Part shown: positions 16,346 through 26,464 of the stretch, piece by piece
Layout: the number at the start of each line of letters is the position of its first letter
How positions within the stretch are numbered: the first letter of the stretch is position 1
NCBI GenBank assembly: GCA_007745635.1
Contig: CP036272.1
Coordinates: 2,719,086 to 2,783,085, forward strand
From: Stieleria bergensis
Lineage (GTDB): Bacteria > Planctomycetota > Planctomycetia > Pirellulales > Pirellulaceae
Length of the DNA: 64,000 bases
Direction: 5' to 3'
Translations under genes and position numbers: made by a program
The notes under the pieces: model-generated
Told to the model about the DNA's origin: nothing
What the model saw: only the letters and a program-made list of their open reading frames with translations
Databases searched by the model: none

Positions 16346-17219
16346 CTTCCAACAACGACCGTTCTCCATCCGCATCTTCGTGCCAGACGGCGATCCCGAT
16401 GGTCTACGAATGGTCGAGAAATCGAACTGGACTGGCATCGGTGTCGTCTTCAAACGAACCGGCTACAAGCAGGTGGTCGGTCGGCCCGAGTTTGATCGCA
16501 CGGGCATCTATGTGCTGGTCGGGTTCAGCGAAGACAGTGCGCTGCCCACGCTCTACATCGGTGAAGGCGATCCGGTCAAAGAGCGACTCAACCAACACTA
16601 CAGCAAGAAAGATTTCTGGGACTGGGCGGTCTTCTTTGTCACCAAAGACACCAGCTTGAACAAAGCCCACGTCAAACATCTCGAATCCCGACTGCTGGAA
16701 CTCGCCAAAACCGCCAAACAGTGCAAGCTCGACAACACCGGCTCCTCCTTGCCACCCACGTTGTCGGAAGCCGAACGTGCCGACATGGAGAGTTTTTTGC
16801 TGGATATCCTCAGCATCTTCCCGCTGCTGGGGCTCGGTGTCTTTGAGAAGACCGAAACAAAAAAGAAGCCCAAGAACTTGCTGTACATCGAAGCGAAGGG
16901 AATCAAAGCGACTGGCTATGAAGATGCAAAAGGTTTCGTCGTTATGTCCGGTTCCGAAATGGTGCTGCATGAGACCAACTCGATTCACAATTATCTGTCG
17001 GTGATGCGAAAGGATCTGATTGAGAAGTGCGTCGTTGAGTTGAGGTCAGATCGATACGTTTTCATTGAAGGCTATGCCTTCAGTTCGCCATCATCAGCAG
17101 CGGGGGTGATTAAAGGCGGTTCGGCAAATGGACGGGATGATTGGAAAGACAAGGATGGTGTGAGTTTGAAAACATTGCAGTCGGCTGCATCGACGAACGA
17201 GGACGAATGCGATGGCTGA
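16338..17219 (+). CDS. GIY-YIG nuclease-fold protein with C-terminal DUF4357-like domain
   Basis: This 293-residue protein has the GIY-YIG core at about residues 54-120: [11 protein letters not shown] (GIY at 56-58), [16 protein letters not shown] (YIG at 73-75, Arg83) and [13 protein letters not shown] with catalytic Glu116. The C-terminal half contains [16 protein letters not shown], typical of DUF4357. Such proteins occur inside or next to type I RM operons, but their role there is unresolved; a nuclease acting on DNA and a decoy or regulatory role are both possible. It overlaps hsdS by 8 bases and the following gene by 8 bases. Confidence 0.85.
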   Translation: MPDFQQRPFSIRIFVPDGDPDGLRMVEKSNWTGIGVVFKRTGYKQVVGRPEFDRTGIYVLVGFSEDSALPTLYIGEGDPVKERLNQHYSKKDFWDWAVFFVTKDTSLNKAHVKHLESRLLELAKTAKQCKLDNTGSSLPPTLSEAERADMESFLLDILSIFPLLGLGVFEKTETKKKPKNLLYIEAKGIKATGYEDAKGFVVMSGSEMVLHETNSIHNYLSVMRKDLIEKCVVELRSDRYVFIEGYAFSSPSSAAGVIKGGSANGRDDWKDKDGVSLKTLQSAASTNEDECDG

Positions 17220-18723
17220 ATTGCCAATCAACATCGAAGACTTGCTGCGACAGCGAACGGTCGAAGGTGAGCGAATCGAGTACAAGACTGGGTGGAATCC
17301 GGCTCCGATCATGCGGACGCTGTGTGCCTTCGCCAACGATTTCGAGAACCTCGGTGGCGGCTATGTTGTCATTGGTCAGGACTGCGATGAATCAGGCCGT
17401 CCGGTTTTTCCTCCTGCTGGTGTGCCGGAGGATTCGCTGGATCGTATTCAACAGGAGTTACTGCGCTACTGTAACCAAATCCAACCACCCTATTTCCCGA
17501 TCCTGAGCATCCAAACGGTCGAGAATCGGAATCTAATCGTGCTGTGGGCACCCGGTGGTCAGAATCGTCCTTATTCGGTGCCACGAGATGTGACGGCAAG
17601 CCACAAGGAAAAGCACTACTACATCCGCCGGTATTCGAGCACGGTGCAGGTGGTCGAGAACAGCGAAGATCAAAGAGAACTATTGAGTCTGACGGCTACC
17701 GTTCCCTTCGATGATCGGCAATGCCAACGGGCGACGATTGACGATCTGAAGATTTCGTTGATCCGTTCGTATTTGAATGAAGTTGGAAGCGATCTATTGA
17801 GCGAAGTGGATGAATTGTCGCTGGTGAACATCTGCCGACAGATGCAGATCGTTGATGGCGGCGACGAAGTGGTTCGGCCTCGGAATATCGGGGTGCTGTT
17901 TTTTAGCAATGACCCTGCAAAGTTCCTGCCCGGTGCTCAGATTGATGTCGTGATCTTTCCCGATGGGGCTGGCGGCGATGAATTGATCGAGAAGACGTTT
18001 GAAGGTCCGATTGATCAACAGATTCGTTCGGCGCTGCGATATGTGCAAAATGAGGTGGTTGTGGAAAAGGTCATCAAGCTGCCGGATCGACCTGAAGCGA
18101 AGCGGTTTTTCAATTATCCTCTGGCTGCGATTGAGGAGGCTTTGGTCAACGCCATGTACCATCGTGGCTATGACACACCGGAACCGGTGGAAGTGCGAGT
18201 GAATCCTGATCGCATCGAGATCGTCAGCTACCCCGGCCCCGATCCGTCGATTCGGCCCGAGCATTTACGGGACGGCTTGGTGGTCGCACGGCGTTATCGA
18301 AATCGGCGGATTGGCGAGTTCTTTAAGGAGCTTGAACTCACCGAAGGGCGTGGAACGGGCATCCCGAAGATCAAGCGAGTGATGGTGTCCAATGGGTCGC
18401 CGGAGCCAAGTTTCAGCACCGACGATATCCGCAGCCATTTCTTGGTGGTGTTACCGATGCACCGAGAGTTCTCGATTGATTCTTCGTCTGATGAACTTTT
18501 GTCGCTATCGGCAATGGAATCGAACATTCTGGAAATTCTGGAATCGGGCGAGCTTGGCCGAAGTGAATTGGCGGATCGGCTGGGAGTGAGTAGCCGGGCG
18601 GGGTCAATGAAAAGAGCGATTGATCGGCTCATCGACGTGAAGCTCATCGAATTCACGCTCCCAGAAACGCCTCGAAGTCCGAATCAGCGGTTGCGTCTAC
18701 CAGCCAGAAAGAGTGACTCATGA
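17212..18723 (+). CDS. Schlafen AlbA_2 domain protein with ATPase-like C-terminal region
   Basis: The 503-residue protein begins with an AlbA_2 (Schlafen core) domain, residues 5-130, including [11 protein letters not shown] (Glu20, Glu23, Lys25, the position of nuclease residues in Schlafens) and [20 protein letters not shown] HATPase_c_4-like region follows near residues 300-400 ([34 protein letters not shown]), and then a winged helix ([20 protein letters not shown]). This architecture is usually called a putative transcriptional regulator, but it is common in defence loci and may act on RNA. It is embedded in the RM operon with overlaps on both sides. Confidence 0.82.
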   Translation: MAELPINIEDLLRQRTVEGERIEYKTGWNPAPIMRTLCAFANDFENLGGGYVVIGQDCDESGRPVFPPAGVPEDSLDRIQQELLRYCNQIQPPYFPILSIQTVENRNLIVLWAPGGQNRPYSVPRDVTASHKEKHYYIRRYSSTVQVVENSEDQRELLSLTATVPFDDRQCQRATIDDLKISLIRSYLNEVGSDLLSEVDELSLVNICRQMQIVDGGDEVVRPRNIGVLFFSNDPAKFLPGAQIDVVIFPDGAGGDELIEKTFEGPIDQQIRSALRYVQNEVVVEKVIKLPDRPEAKRFFNYPLAAIEEALVNAMYHRGYDTPEPVEVRVNPDRIEIVSYPGPDPSIRPEHLRDGLVVARRYRNRRIGEFFKELELTEGRGTGIPKIKRVMVSNGSPEPSFSTDDIRSHFLVVLPMHREFSIDSSSDELLSLSAMESNILEILESGELGRSELADRLGVSSRAGSMKRAIDRLIDVKLIEFTLPETPRSPNQRLRLPARKSDS

Positions 18724-18902
18724 CGTGTGATTGGCCCATGCTGGCCCATGCTGGCCCATGTTCGGCCCAAGGTAAGAAACGATTGAAAACACGACGATTG
18801 AGCCTAATGGCAGGCAAAAGCTGGTGCAAACGAACAGAAGATCGAATCGAAACGGCTGAGGCCAAACCGAAACAAAATCAGGATCAAGTCGGAAAAGAAT
18901 AG
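18720..18902 (+). CDS. Possible small basic protein, 60 aa
   Basis: The ATG overlaps the stop of the Schlafen-like gene (ATGA) and the frame runs to a TAG four bases before the DUF262 start, so it fills the only gap in this otherwise gap-free operon. The product has a Cys/Pro-rich start (CDWPMLAHAGPCS) and a basic, charged tail. The first part is encoded by a short DNA tandem repeat, which makes the protein sequence less convincing. No family is recognised; it may be a spacer without function. Confidence 0.35.
   Translation: MTCDWPMLAHAGPCSAQGKKRLKTRRLSLMAGKSWCKRTEDRIETAEAKPKQNQDQVGKE
18731..18760 (+). repeat. Ten-base tandem repeat, three copies
   Basis: The unit TGGCCCATGC (phase-shifted here as yTGGCCCATG) occurs three times in direct succession, with a degenerate fourth unit TTCGGCCCAA after it. 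It lies between the Schlafen-like gene and the DUF262 gene, inside the 60-codon ORF. Copy number changes would shift that ORF's frame. GC-rich units also allow a weak hairpin. Confidence 0.8.
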
Positions 18903-18906
18903 ACAA

Positions 18907-20742
18907 ATGGCAAGAATCGAAAATCACAAATACAGCATCGAAGAAGCATTCCGTGAGTGCTTTTACGTCGTCCCCGATTACCAACGTGAATATGTCTGGT
19001 CCGACAAGGAAGTTCAGCAACTTCTCGATGACATCAACGATCAGGTCGATGTTAGCTCCGACATGGAATACTTCGTCGGCATGATTCTCGTGTCACCGGG
19101 CGCTCGCAAGAATCAATTCGAGGTCATCGATGGTCAACAGCGGCTCACGACATTTTTCCTGCTGTTGTGTGCGATGCGGCATCGATTCAAGAGCAGTCCG
19201 CAGCACTACCAGCTTGTCAACGAACTGATCTCAACCAGTTACGCCACCAAGACAGGTGACATCGAAACGAGTTTGAAGCTGGACCCACGTTACGAGAACG
19301 CCAGCGAGTTGATGAAGTGCCTTGTGGAGCAAGATGATGTGCCGCAAAAGGTCAGTGCGGCAGTTCAGAGTAGCGGGATTCCACGGTTTGGTTCGCTAGA
19401 CAACTTGCTGAACGCATACGGGACGATCTATCGGTATCTGGAAGACAACTACGAGGATGAAAAGGAACTCAAGAAGCTGTGGGGATTCCTTGCCAATAAT
19501 GTTGTCTTCATCCAAATCTCAACCGATGTCAGTAGCGCACTGAAAATCTTCGAGACGATCAACGAGCGTGGCGTTGGTCTGAACCCAATGGACTTGCTGA
19601 AGAACTTGCTGTTCACAAATGTAAAGCTGGGCGAGTTCACAAAGCTGAAGAATGAGTGGAAGAAGATCACGGGACCGCTGGAAAAAGGCAAGGAAAAGCC
19701 GCTTCGATTCCTGCGTTACTTCCTGATGGCCAATTACAAGATCACGAACAAGGACTCGATTGTTCGTGAAGACCAGATTTATGATTGGTTCGTTGACAAA
19801 GAGAACGCCAAGCTGTGCGGCTACACGCAAGAGCCGTTTGTGTTTGTCAGAAAGATCATTCGCAATGTTGAGCAGTATCTCGACTTTGCCGAAGGTCGTG
19901 GGAACGACGGCAAAAGTAACACTCCAATGGAGAACCTGAAGAAGCTGTGCGGTGGTGCATTTAGTTTGCACTATGTGCTGCTGCTTGCTGTCTCGAACCT
20001 ACCGAAACCTCTGTTTGATCATTTCGTTCAGCAGCTAGAGAGCTTTCTGTTCTATTACATCTTCACAAAGACACCGACGAAGGAGTTGGAACGCAGCTTT
20101 TCCCAATGGGCCGACGAACTTCGGGCCGTCGCTGAATTGACGGATGAAAAAGAACAAAGGCAAAAGCTGAACGAGTTTATTGAAAACCGTTTCCAAGCCA
20201 GCATGACCTCGAAGGGAAAGGAGCTTCACGATGCTCTCAAACGGTACACCATTCGTTCGATGCAGCAGTACCGAACTCGTTACTTGCTCGCCAAACTCAC
20301 GCAGCATGTGGACATGGCTTACAAGGGTGTGAAGACGCCGGGCAGTCTTCACGAGTACACGGTTTTGGAAATGGAACATATCCTGCCGAACAATCCAGAG
20401 GCGGATCTTCGGCTATCGTTCACCTCTCAGAATCCGAATTGCGACTACGACGAGTACAAGGTTCGCCTTGGGAACTTCACGCTGCTTGAAAAGCCCATCA
20501 ACATTGTGGCCAGTAATGGGTTTTTCGATGACAAGAAGGCTGAATACAGGAAGTGCAAACATTACCTGACCAGCAGCATCGTTGAGCTTACTGAGGTCGG
20601 GAAGAACTCCAGCATCACACGGATTAACGAGAAACTAAAGCCGTTCGCTGATTGGACGGCGGCAAGTATCGATGAGCGACAGGAGATGCTTGCCGAGTTG
20701 GTGAAGGATGTGTGGAAAACATCGTTGATTGAGGTTTCTTAA
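18907..20742 (+). CDS. DUF262/DUF1524 nuclease, GmrSD-like
   Basis: This 611-residue protein starts with a DUF262 domain: VVPDYQREYVWSDKEVQQLL near residue 20 and FEVIDGQQRLTTFFLLL near residue 75, the ParB/Srx-like NTP-binding and nicking site. The long middle is helical. The C-terminal DUF1524 has the HNH-type signature MEHILPNN near residue 487 and LGNFTLLEKPIN. DUF262-DUF1524 pairs make up modification-dependent restriction enzymes such as GmrSD. Within this type I operon it could provide a second restriction activity against phage with modified DNA. It ends 2 bases before hsdR. Confidence 0.88.
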   Translation: MARIENHKYSIEEAFRECFYVVPDYQREYVWSDKEVQQLLDDINDQVDVSSDMEYFVGMILVSPGARKNQFEVIDGQQRLTTFFLLLCAMRHRFKSSPQHYQLVNELISTSYATKTGDIETSLKLDPRYENASELMKCLVEQDDVPQKVSAAVQSSGIPRFGSLDNLLNAYGTIYRYLEDNYEDEKELKKLWGFLANNVVFIQISTDVSSALKIFETINERGVGLNPMDLLKNLLFTNVKLGEFTKLKNEWKKITGPLEKGKEKPLRFLRYFLMANYKITNKDSIVREDQIYDWFVDKENAKLCGYTQEPFVFVRKIIRNVEQYLDFAEGRGNDGKSNTPMENLKKLCGGAFSLHYVLLLAVSNLPKPLFDHFVQQLESFLFYYIFTKTPTKELERSFSQWADELRAVAELTDEKEQRQKLNEFIENRFQASMTSKGKELHDALKRYTIRSMQQYRTRYLLAKLTQHVDMAYKGVKTPGSLHEYTVLEMEHILPNNPEADLRLSFTSQNPNCDYDEYKVRLGNFTLLEKPINIVASNGFFDDKKAEYRKCKHYLTSSIVELTEVGKNSSITRINEKLKPFADWTAASIDERQEMLAELVKDVWKTSLIEVS

Positions 20743-20744
20743 GC

Positions 20745-23700
20745 ATGTCCGAATACCACTTCGTCGAAAAGCCGTTTCTCGATCAGTTGAAGCAACTGGA
20801 TTGGGACATCATTGATCAGGGGCCAGCGTTCCCGACTGATCCGGCGAAGAGTCTGCGCAGCAATTTCCGGGAAATCTTCCTGCGAGACAAGTTCTTCGAG
20901 TATGTACGCAAAATTAACACCACGGAAGACGGGCAAACTTGGCTGACGGACAAGCAACTTGAAGAAGTTTACGAGGACGTTTCTGGAAGGACGACCGGAA
21001 GCCTCATTGAGATCAATGAAGCCGTTCAGCAGCTTCTCTATCGAACTCAGGTTGACGAAAACGAACTGACTGGCGAGCAATACCCGAACGTCCAACTGAT
21101 CGACTTCCAAAATCCACTCAACAACAACTTTCTGGCGATCAATCAGTTTCGCATCGACACGCCGGGTTGCGTCAAGTCGTGCATCATTCCCGACATTGTT
21201 TTGTTCGTGAACGGGATTCCGTTGGTGGTGGTGGAAGCCAAGGACATCAACCAGATCGAATCCAACCCAATGTACGAAGCGTTCCGCCAGTTGATGCGGT
21301 ACAGCGGGCAACGACAAGGCACTCACGACGCTGGACTGCGAGAGGGTGAGCCGAAGCTGTTCCATGCAAATCAGTTCATTATTCGCACTTGCGGGGACCA
21401 CTGCGAGTTCGGGACTGTCACCTCCACCGAAGAAGAGTATTTCTACCCTTGGCGTGACATCTACCCCGAGAAATATCGCACCTACGAAAAGCCACTTGGG
21501 AAAGAACGGCAGCAGGAGTTGCTGATTCAGGGGATGCTGCCCAAGGAAACCTTGCTGGACATCGTGCGGAGTTGCACCGTGTTCATGGATGTGGGCAAGA
21601 CACGGGCCAAAATCGTCTGCCGCTATCAGCAGTACCGTGCCATGTTGAAAATCATCGCCCGTCTTCGCAAAGGCGATACACCGATGGAACGGTCAGGCGT
21701 CATCTGGCATACGCAAGGATCGGGGAAATCCCTTTCGATGGTGTTCGTCATTCGCAAACTGCGGATGTGCGATGACTTGAAGGATTTCAAGGTTTGCCTG
21801 ATCAATGACCGCCGTGACCTCGAACAGCAACTCGGTGAAACGGCAACTTTGAGCGGCGAGAAAGTCACCTACATCACCAGCACGAAGGATCTGAAGGAGA
21901 AACTTGCAACCGACACGTCCAATCTGAACATGATCATGGTTCACAAGTTCAACGAGGCTCAGAACAAGGATGTTCCCGATTACCTCGATGACGCTTTGGA
22001 CATTCCTCAGTACGAGAACTTCGGTGTGGTGAACTCGTCCGAGCGAATTCTGCTGATGATTGACGAGGCTCATCGGTCTCAGGCTGGTGATCTCGGCGAC
22101 AACTTGTTCGAGGCGTTTCCACAGGCGACTCGCCTTGCCTTCACGGGAACACCGCTCATTGCCGTGAAAGATGGTCAGATCGTCGGACAGAAGACGGCCA
22201 AACGATTCGGCGGCTACATCGACAAGTACAAGTTGCAGGATGCCGTCGATGATGGTGCGACGGTTCAGATTCTCTACGAAGGCAAGACAGCCGATTCGGC
22301 CATCGACAAGAAACATGAGTTCGATACCAAGGTCGATGACGCCGCCCGAAAGCATATCGAGTCGCAGCTTCGGAAGGCAGAGAATGTCGCTGCCCTGAAG
22401 CGGATGGCTAAACGTGACGCCAAGCCGTTTGATGATCTGGTCAAGGAACGCACGGCTGAAGAGATACTGGCACTGAAACAGAAGTGGGGAACCACGGGCG
22501 ACATTCTGGAAGCGGATGAGCGGATCGAAGCCATCGCCGAGGATCTCGTGGATCACTACATCGAAAACATCCTTCCCAACGGCTTCAAGGCTCAGGTCGT
22601 TTGCACGTCCAAGATGGCGGCGATCAAGTACAAGGAGTTCATCGACAAGGCTCTGGCTGCAAGATTGGCTTTCGAGGAAGCGAAACCACCAAAGAGCGTT
22701 TACGTCCGTGAACCCGAATCATCGCTTCATGCCGAAGGTTCGACTGAGGGTTTGATGATCGCAGCCGAATCGCCCGCCTCATCCGAATTCGGCAGTCGAG
22801 ATGATGAACTGTGCAAGCAGATACGATTGTTGCAATCTGTTGTCGTGATTTCCGGCGACGGGACCAATGAAGCTGCCGTGATCACTGCCGCTCGCAAACA
22901 CGCCCGAGAAGTGAGTGCGGTCGATAACTTCAAGCGAGCCTTCAACTACGATGATCCCGAAAAGGCCAATACGGGAATCGCCTTCCTGATTGTCTGTGAC
23001 ATGCTGCTTACCGGCTTCGATGCGCCGGTCGAACAGGTCATGTACATCGACAAGAAGGTGAAGAACCACAATCTGCTACAGACCATTGCCCGAGTGAACC
23101 GGATCGCTAAAGGCAAGAGCCGTGGCTTCATCGTTGACTACATCGGATTGTCGAACCACTTGAAGGACGCCCTGTCGATTTATGCGTCCGAGGATCAGAA
23201 AGACCTCGAAGAGTCACTCCAGAACATCAGCGTCGAACTTCCCGTTCTTCAGGACCGTTACCGCCGTCTGATCAATCTGTTTGTGGACAACGGTGTCAAG
23301 AACATCGAGGATTTCGTTGAGCAAAAGATCAGCAATCGCACAGATGAGTTCGCTGCTCTGGAAAAAGCCATCGAGTGCATGGAGGACATCAAGCAGCGGT
23401 CGAACTTTGAGGTGTACTTCAAGAAATTCATGCAAAGCATGGATATCATTCTCCCAAACGCCGCAGCGAATCCCTACAAGATTCCGGTCAAACGGTTCGG
23501 GTATATCTTCGTGAGGGTCAGGGATCGCTACAAAGATGACACTCTGACGATTTCCGGCGCTGGTGAGAAGGTGAAGAAGCTGATCGACGAGCACCTGATC
23601 AGCCTCGGCATCAATCCGAAGATCCCGCCTGTCGAATTGTTTTCATCTCAGTTCATTCAGGAAGTGGAAAAGAACACTTCGCCGAAAGCCAAAGCGAGCG

Positions 23701-24194
23701 AAATGGAACACGCCATTCGCAAGCACTGCAAAGTGAAGTTTGACGAAGATCCGGCTTTTTACGCAAAGCTAAGCGAAAAGCTGGAAGCCCTGATCAAACA
23801 GCACAAAGACAACTGGGATCAGTTGGTCGGCGACTTGTTCGGTCTTCGAGGCGAAGCAGAGGCGGGACGCAAGGAAGAGATCGAAGGCGTGAGCGCTGAG
23901 GCGGCTCCGTTCTACGATTTGGTTGGTCAACTGGCTTTCACCGAGAAGTCCGTACCTTCTGATTGTGCGGACACAGTGAAACAACTGGTGTCAGATGTGA
24001 TTGACCACTTGCAGTCAAATATCGACATAATCGATTTCTGGAATCGCCCCACCGAAGTCAGTCGTCTTCGTGGTGAGTTGTCCGATTTGATGCTGGCAAC
24101 AGGCGTCGATCAGGTGATTGAAAACGCCGACAAGCTCGTGGCTGAGATCACCCAGCTTGCGAAGAACCGAGAAAGGGACATTCTCAAGCCATGA
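20745..24194 (+). CDS. hsdR: Type I restriction endonuclease subunit (HsdR)
   Basis: The 1149-residue protein has an N-terminal nuclease domain with LIDFQNPLNNNF and PLVVVEAKDI (the D...ExK site, about residues 125-170). A Walker A variant WHTQGSGKSLSMVF stands near residue 322, DEAHRSQAGD near 445, FTGTPL near 470, and later helicase motifs ATGIAFLIV-like and QTIARVNR. The C-terminal 250 residues are helical, for assembly with HsdM. It translocates and cuts unmodified DNA. It lies last of the three hsd genes, separated from hsdM-hsdS by four accessory ORFs, and overlaps the peptidase gene by 4 bases. Confidence 0.95.
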   Translation: MSEYHFVEKPFLDQLKQLDWDIIDQGPAFPTDPAKSLRSNFREIFLRDKFFEYVRKINTTEDGQTWLTDKQLEEVYEDVSGRTTGSLIEINEAVQQLLYRTQVDENELTGEQYPNVQLIDFQNPLNNNFLAINQFRIDTPGCVKSCIIPDIVLFVNGIPLVVVEAKDINQIESNPMYEAFRQLMRYSGQRQGTHDAGLREGEPKLFHANQFIIRTCGDHCEFGTVTSTEEEYFYPWRDIYPEKYRTYEKPLGKERQQELLIQGMLPKETLLDIVRSCTVFMDVGKTRAKIVCRYQQYRAMLKIIARLRKGDTPMERSGVIWHTQGSGKSLSMVFVIRKLRMCDDLKDFKVCLINDRRDLEQQLGETATLSGEKVTYITSTKDLKEKLATDTSNLNMIMVHKFNEAQNKDVPDYLDDALDIPQYENFGVVNSSERILLMIDEAHRSQAGDLGDNLFEAFPQATRLAFTGTPLIAVKDGQIVGQKTAKRFGGYIDKYKLQDAVDDGATVQILYEGKTADSAIDKKHEFDTKVDDAARKHIESQLRKAENVAALKRMAKRDAKPFDDLVKERTAEEILALKQKWGTTGDILEADERIEAIAEDLVDHYIENILPNGFKAQVVCTSKMAAIKYKEFIDKALAARLAFEEAKPPKSVYVREPESSLHAEGSTEGLMIAAESPASSEFGSRDDELCKQIRLLQSVVVISGDGTNEAAVITAARKHAREVSAVDNFKRAFNYDDPEKANTGIAFLIVCDMLLTGFDAPVEQVMYIDKKVKNHNLLQTIARVNRIAKGKSRGFIVDYIGLSNHLKDALSIYASEDQKDLEESLQNISVELPVLQDRYRRLINLFVDNGVKNIEDFVEQKISNRTDEFAALEKAIECMEDIKQRSNFEVYFKKFMQSMDIILPNAAANPYKIPVKRFGYIFVRVRDRYKDDTLTISGAGEKVKKLIDEHLISLGINPKIPPVELFSSQFIQEVEKNTSPKAKASEMEHAIRKHCKVKFDEDPAFYAKLSEKLEALIKQHKDNWDQLVGDLFGLRGEAEAGRKEEIEGVSAEAAPFYDLVGQLAFTEKSVPSDCADTVKQLVSDVIDHLQSNIDIIDFWNRPTEVSRLRGELSDLMLATGVDQVIENADKLVAEITQLAKNRERDILKP

Positions 24195-24880
24195 GGAACT
24201 TCAAGGACATCGAGTACACGCTGAAACGCAGCGACCGAAAGACCGCCAGTATCTATATCGAGCGGGACGGTCAGGTGTCTGTTCTTGTGCCGAAGGGACT
24301 CTCCAAAGCTCGAATCGAAGAACTGCTCGAATCCAAACGCAAGTGGATTTATCGCAATCAGGCTGAGTGGCACGACCTGAATGCCACGAGGGTTCAACGG
24401 GAGTACGTCAACGGCGAAGGCTTTCTCTACCTCGGTCGAACCTACCGGTTGAAACTGGTCGATCAGCAGGATGAACCGTTGATGCTCAAGAACGGTTACT
24501 TCTGTTTGATGTCGAACAACGGTTCCGTCCCAGACGCAGATTCGGCATTCAAGGAGTTCTATCGAACCAAAGGTAAGGACCGAATTCCAGATCGGGTCGC
24601 ATTTTTTGAGCGAAGAATGGGCGTCAAATCGAAATCCATCACGGTCATGGAGTTAAAGAACCGCTGGGCTTCCTGCACGCCGGGAGGCAAGCTGAATTTC
24701 CACTGGAAGTGCATGATGGCCCCGCCAACCGTCCTTGATTACATCGTTGTCCATGAACTCGCCCACCTAATCCACGCCAATCACACCGAAGCATTTTGGA
24801 ACGAAGTAGACAAAGTGCTCCCAGATTACGGCGACAGGAAGGAATGGTTGAGGATTCATGGGGCGGGGATGGACTTGTAG
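24191..24880 (+). CDS. YgjP-like metallopeptidase (DUF45, M48-type)
   Basis: This 229-residue protein has the zinc motif VVHELAHLIHANHTEAFW (HELAH at 188-192, third His at 198), LKNRWASCTPGGKLNFHWK just before it, and an N-terminal beta region (IYIERDGQVSVLVPKGLSKA). This is the normal YgjP/DUF45 layout and length. Genes of this family often follow hsdR in type I RM operons; what they cleave there is unknown. The ATG overlaps the hsdR stop, so it is part of the operon. Confidence 0.88.
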   Translation: MRNFKDIEYTLKRSDRKTASIYIERDGQVSVLVPKGLSKARIEELLESKRKWIYRNQAEWHDLNATRVQREYVNGEGFLYLGRTYRLKLVDQQDEPLMLKNGYFCLMSNNGSVPDADSAFKEFYRTKGKDRIPDRVAFFERRMGVKSKSITVMELKNRWASCTPGGKLNFHWKCMMAPPTVLDYIVVHELAHLIHANHTEAFWNEVDKVLPDYGDRKEWLRIHGAGMDL

Positions 24881-24881
24881 C

Positions 24882-25007
24882 ATGAAACGAATAAAAGAAA
24901 TCGTGACCGACGTTCCAACCATCCCCGGAGAACTGTTTGCCAAGTTTCAAACCAGCTTCTACTCCGACCCACGAGATGTGGCGTTTAAAGCGTTGGGAGT
25001 GGAGTGA
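24882..25007 (+). CDS. Small ORF, 41 aa, between the RM operon and Thoeris
   Basis: The frame starts one base after the peptidase stop and encodes a protein starting MKRIKEIVTDVPTIPGELF and ending in DVAFKALGVE. It has coding-like composition and an amphipathic start. It ends 16 bases before thsA. Translation could be by coupling to the peptidase gene. I know no family and cannot exclude a chance ORF. Confidence 0.4.
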   Translation: MKRIKEIVTDVPTIPGELFAKFQTSFYSDPRDVAFKALGVE

Positions 25008-25023
25008 ATATGGAGAACAATAG

Positions 25024-26454
25024 ATGACAGGAGTAGATCGAAACCTGTTTTTGCGACAGTATTCAAAGGCAATTGCAGATGACACTGCGGCGGTCTTTGT
25101 GGGTGCTGGGCTTTCTAGGCCATCCGGTTATGTGGATTGGCGTGAATTGTTGCGAGACATAGCGGAAGACTTGAAACTGGACATTGACCGGGAAACGGAT
25201 CTCGTTGCAATCGCTCAGTATCACCTGAACAAAGTTGGCACCCGATCAGACCTGAATCAACTTCTGATTGACGAGTTCACAAAGGACGCAACGCTTACAG
25301 AAAACCACCACCTCTTGGCTTCTCTGAGCATCGATACCGTCTGGACAACCAATTACGACGACTTGCTGGAGAGAGCCTATACAGATGGGGGAAAAAAGAT
25401 CGATGTCAACCTGACCAAAGAGAACCTTGCCGTCACTGTTCCGGGTAGGAAAGTCACCATCTACAAGATGCACGGTGACAAGACGATGCCAGAAGATGCT
25501 GTGCTAACGAAAGAAGACTACGAGGCATACGACACAAAGCGTTCACTTTTTTCAACCAGTCTTCGGGGCGATTTGGTTGACAAGTCATTCCTGTTCTTGG
25601 GCTTCAGCTTCACAGACCCAAACATTGACTACATTTTGAGTCGCATTCGCAACTTGCTTGGCGAAAACCAGCGTCGTCACTACTGCATCATGAAGTCTGT
25701 TGCGAAACCCACGGGTCGCAGCAAAAAGGCGACTGAGAGCTACGATTACGAGTGCAATAAACTGCAACACCGCATTGCGGATTTTAAGCGATATTCCATT
25801 CAAGCTGTCATGATTGACGAATACTCCGAGATCACGGGCATCCTTGCTGAATTGAATCGCCGTAGTCATTTGAAGGAAGTGTTTGTCTCGGGAAGTGCCG
25901 AGGACTTCTCCCCGTTTGGCGATGTTCGATTACCTCGCCTCAGCCACCTCTTGGGTGAGAAGCTAATCCGTGAAGGATTCAACATTGTTTCAGGATTTGG
26001 CCTCGGGATAGGCGGATCAGTCATTCAAGGTGCTATGCAGAACCTCGGACATAACGACGAGAGCCGTCTTCAACTCCGTCCGTTCCCGCAGAAACCACCA
26101 TCGGGCATGTCTCTTGCTAATTACTGGACTGCCTATCGTCATCGTATGATTTCCAACGCAGGCAGTTGCGTCTTCATTGCAGGCAACAAGAAAGACTCGT
26201 CAGGCAACGTCGTTGAGGCAGATGGCGTGATCGAGGAGTTTGACATCTGTTGTAAACAAGGGAAGTTCCCAATTCCGATTGGGGCGACCGGCCACTCCGC
26301 AAAGCGACTATGGGAACGGATGCACGCATCTTTAGACAGCTACTTTCCGGGCGGCGGAGTTACGGGCCATTTCGACACAATTGGCAATGAACGCAAGTCG
26401 GATGAGCAGATTGTGGACGCTGTAATCGCAATTCTTAAACGCATTTCTCGTTGA
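25024..26454 (+). CDS. thsA: Thoeris effector ThsA: SIR2 NADase with SLOG (STALD) sensor domain
   Basis: This 476-residue protein has exactly the length expected for ThsA. A SIR2 domain (about residues 15-270) carries VFVGAGLSRPSGY, TTNYDDLLERAY with Asn110 and YKMHGDKTMP with His150, equivalent to the catalytic Asn and His of known ThsA. The C-terminal SLOG-type domain (about 285-476) has VFVSGSAEDFSPFG and VSGFGLGIGGSVIQGAM for binding a cyclic ADP-ribose signal. ThsA degrades NAD+ when the TIR partner reports infection. A GGAG motif stands upstream of ATG 25024, and two TIR genes follow within 600 bases. Confidence 0.92.
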   Translation: MTGVDRNLFLRQYSKAIADDTAAVFVGAGLSRPSGYVDWRELLRDIAEDLKLDIDRETDLVAIAQYHLNKVGTRSDLNQLLIDEFTKDATLTENHHLLASLSIDTVWTTNYDDLLERAYTDGGKKIDVNLTKENLAVTVPGRKVTIYKMHGDKTMPEDAVLTKEDYEAYDTKRSLFSTSLRGDLVDKSFLFLGFSFTDPNIDYILSRIRNLLGENQRRHYCIMKSVAKPTGRSKKATESYDYECNKLQHRIADFKRYSIQAVMIDEYSEITGILAELNRRSHLKEVFVSGSAEDFSPFGDVRLPRLSHLLGEKLIREGFNIVSGFGLGIGGSVIQGAMQNLGHNDESRLQLRPFPQKPPSGMSLANYWTAYRHRMISNAGSCVFIAGNKKDSSGNVVEADGVIEEFDICCKQGKFPIPIGATGHSAKRLWERMHASLDSYFPGGGVTGHFDTIGNERKSDEQIVDAVIAILKRISR

Positions 26455-26464
26455 GGGAGACGAT

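Noticed and set aside
20739..21401. Minus-strand ORF opposite hsdR
   Set aside because: It lies entirely against the well-supported hsdR frame and its product has no motif.
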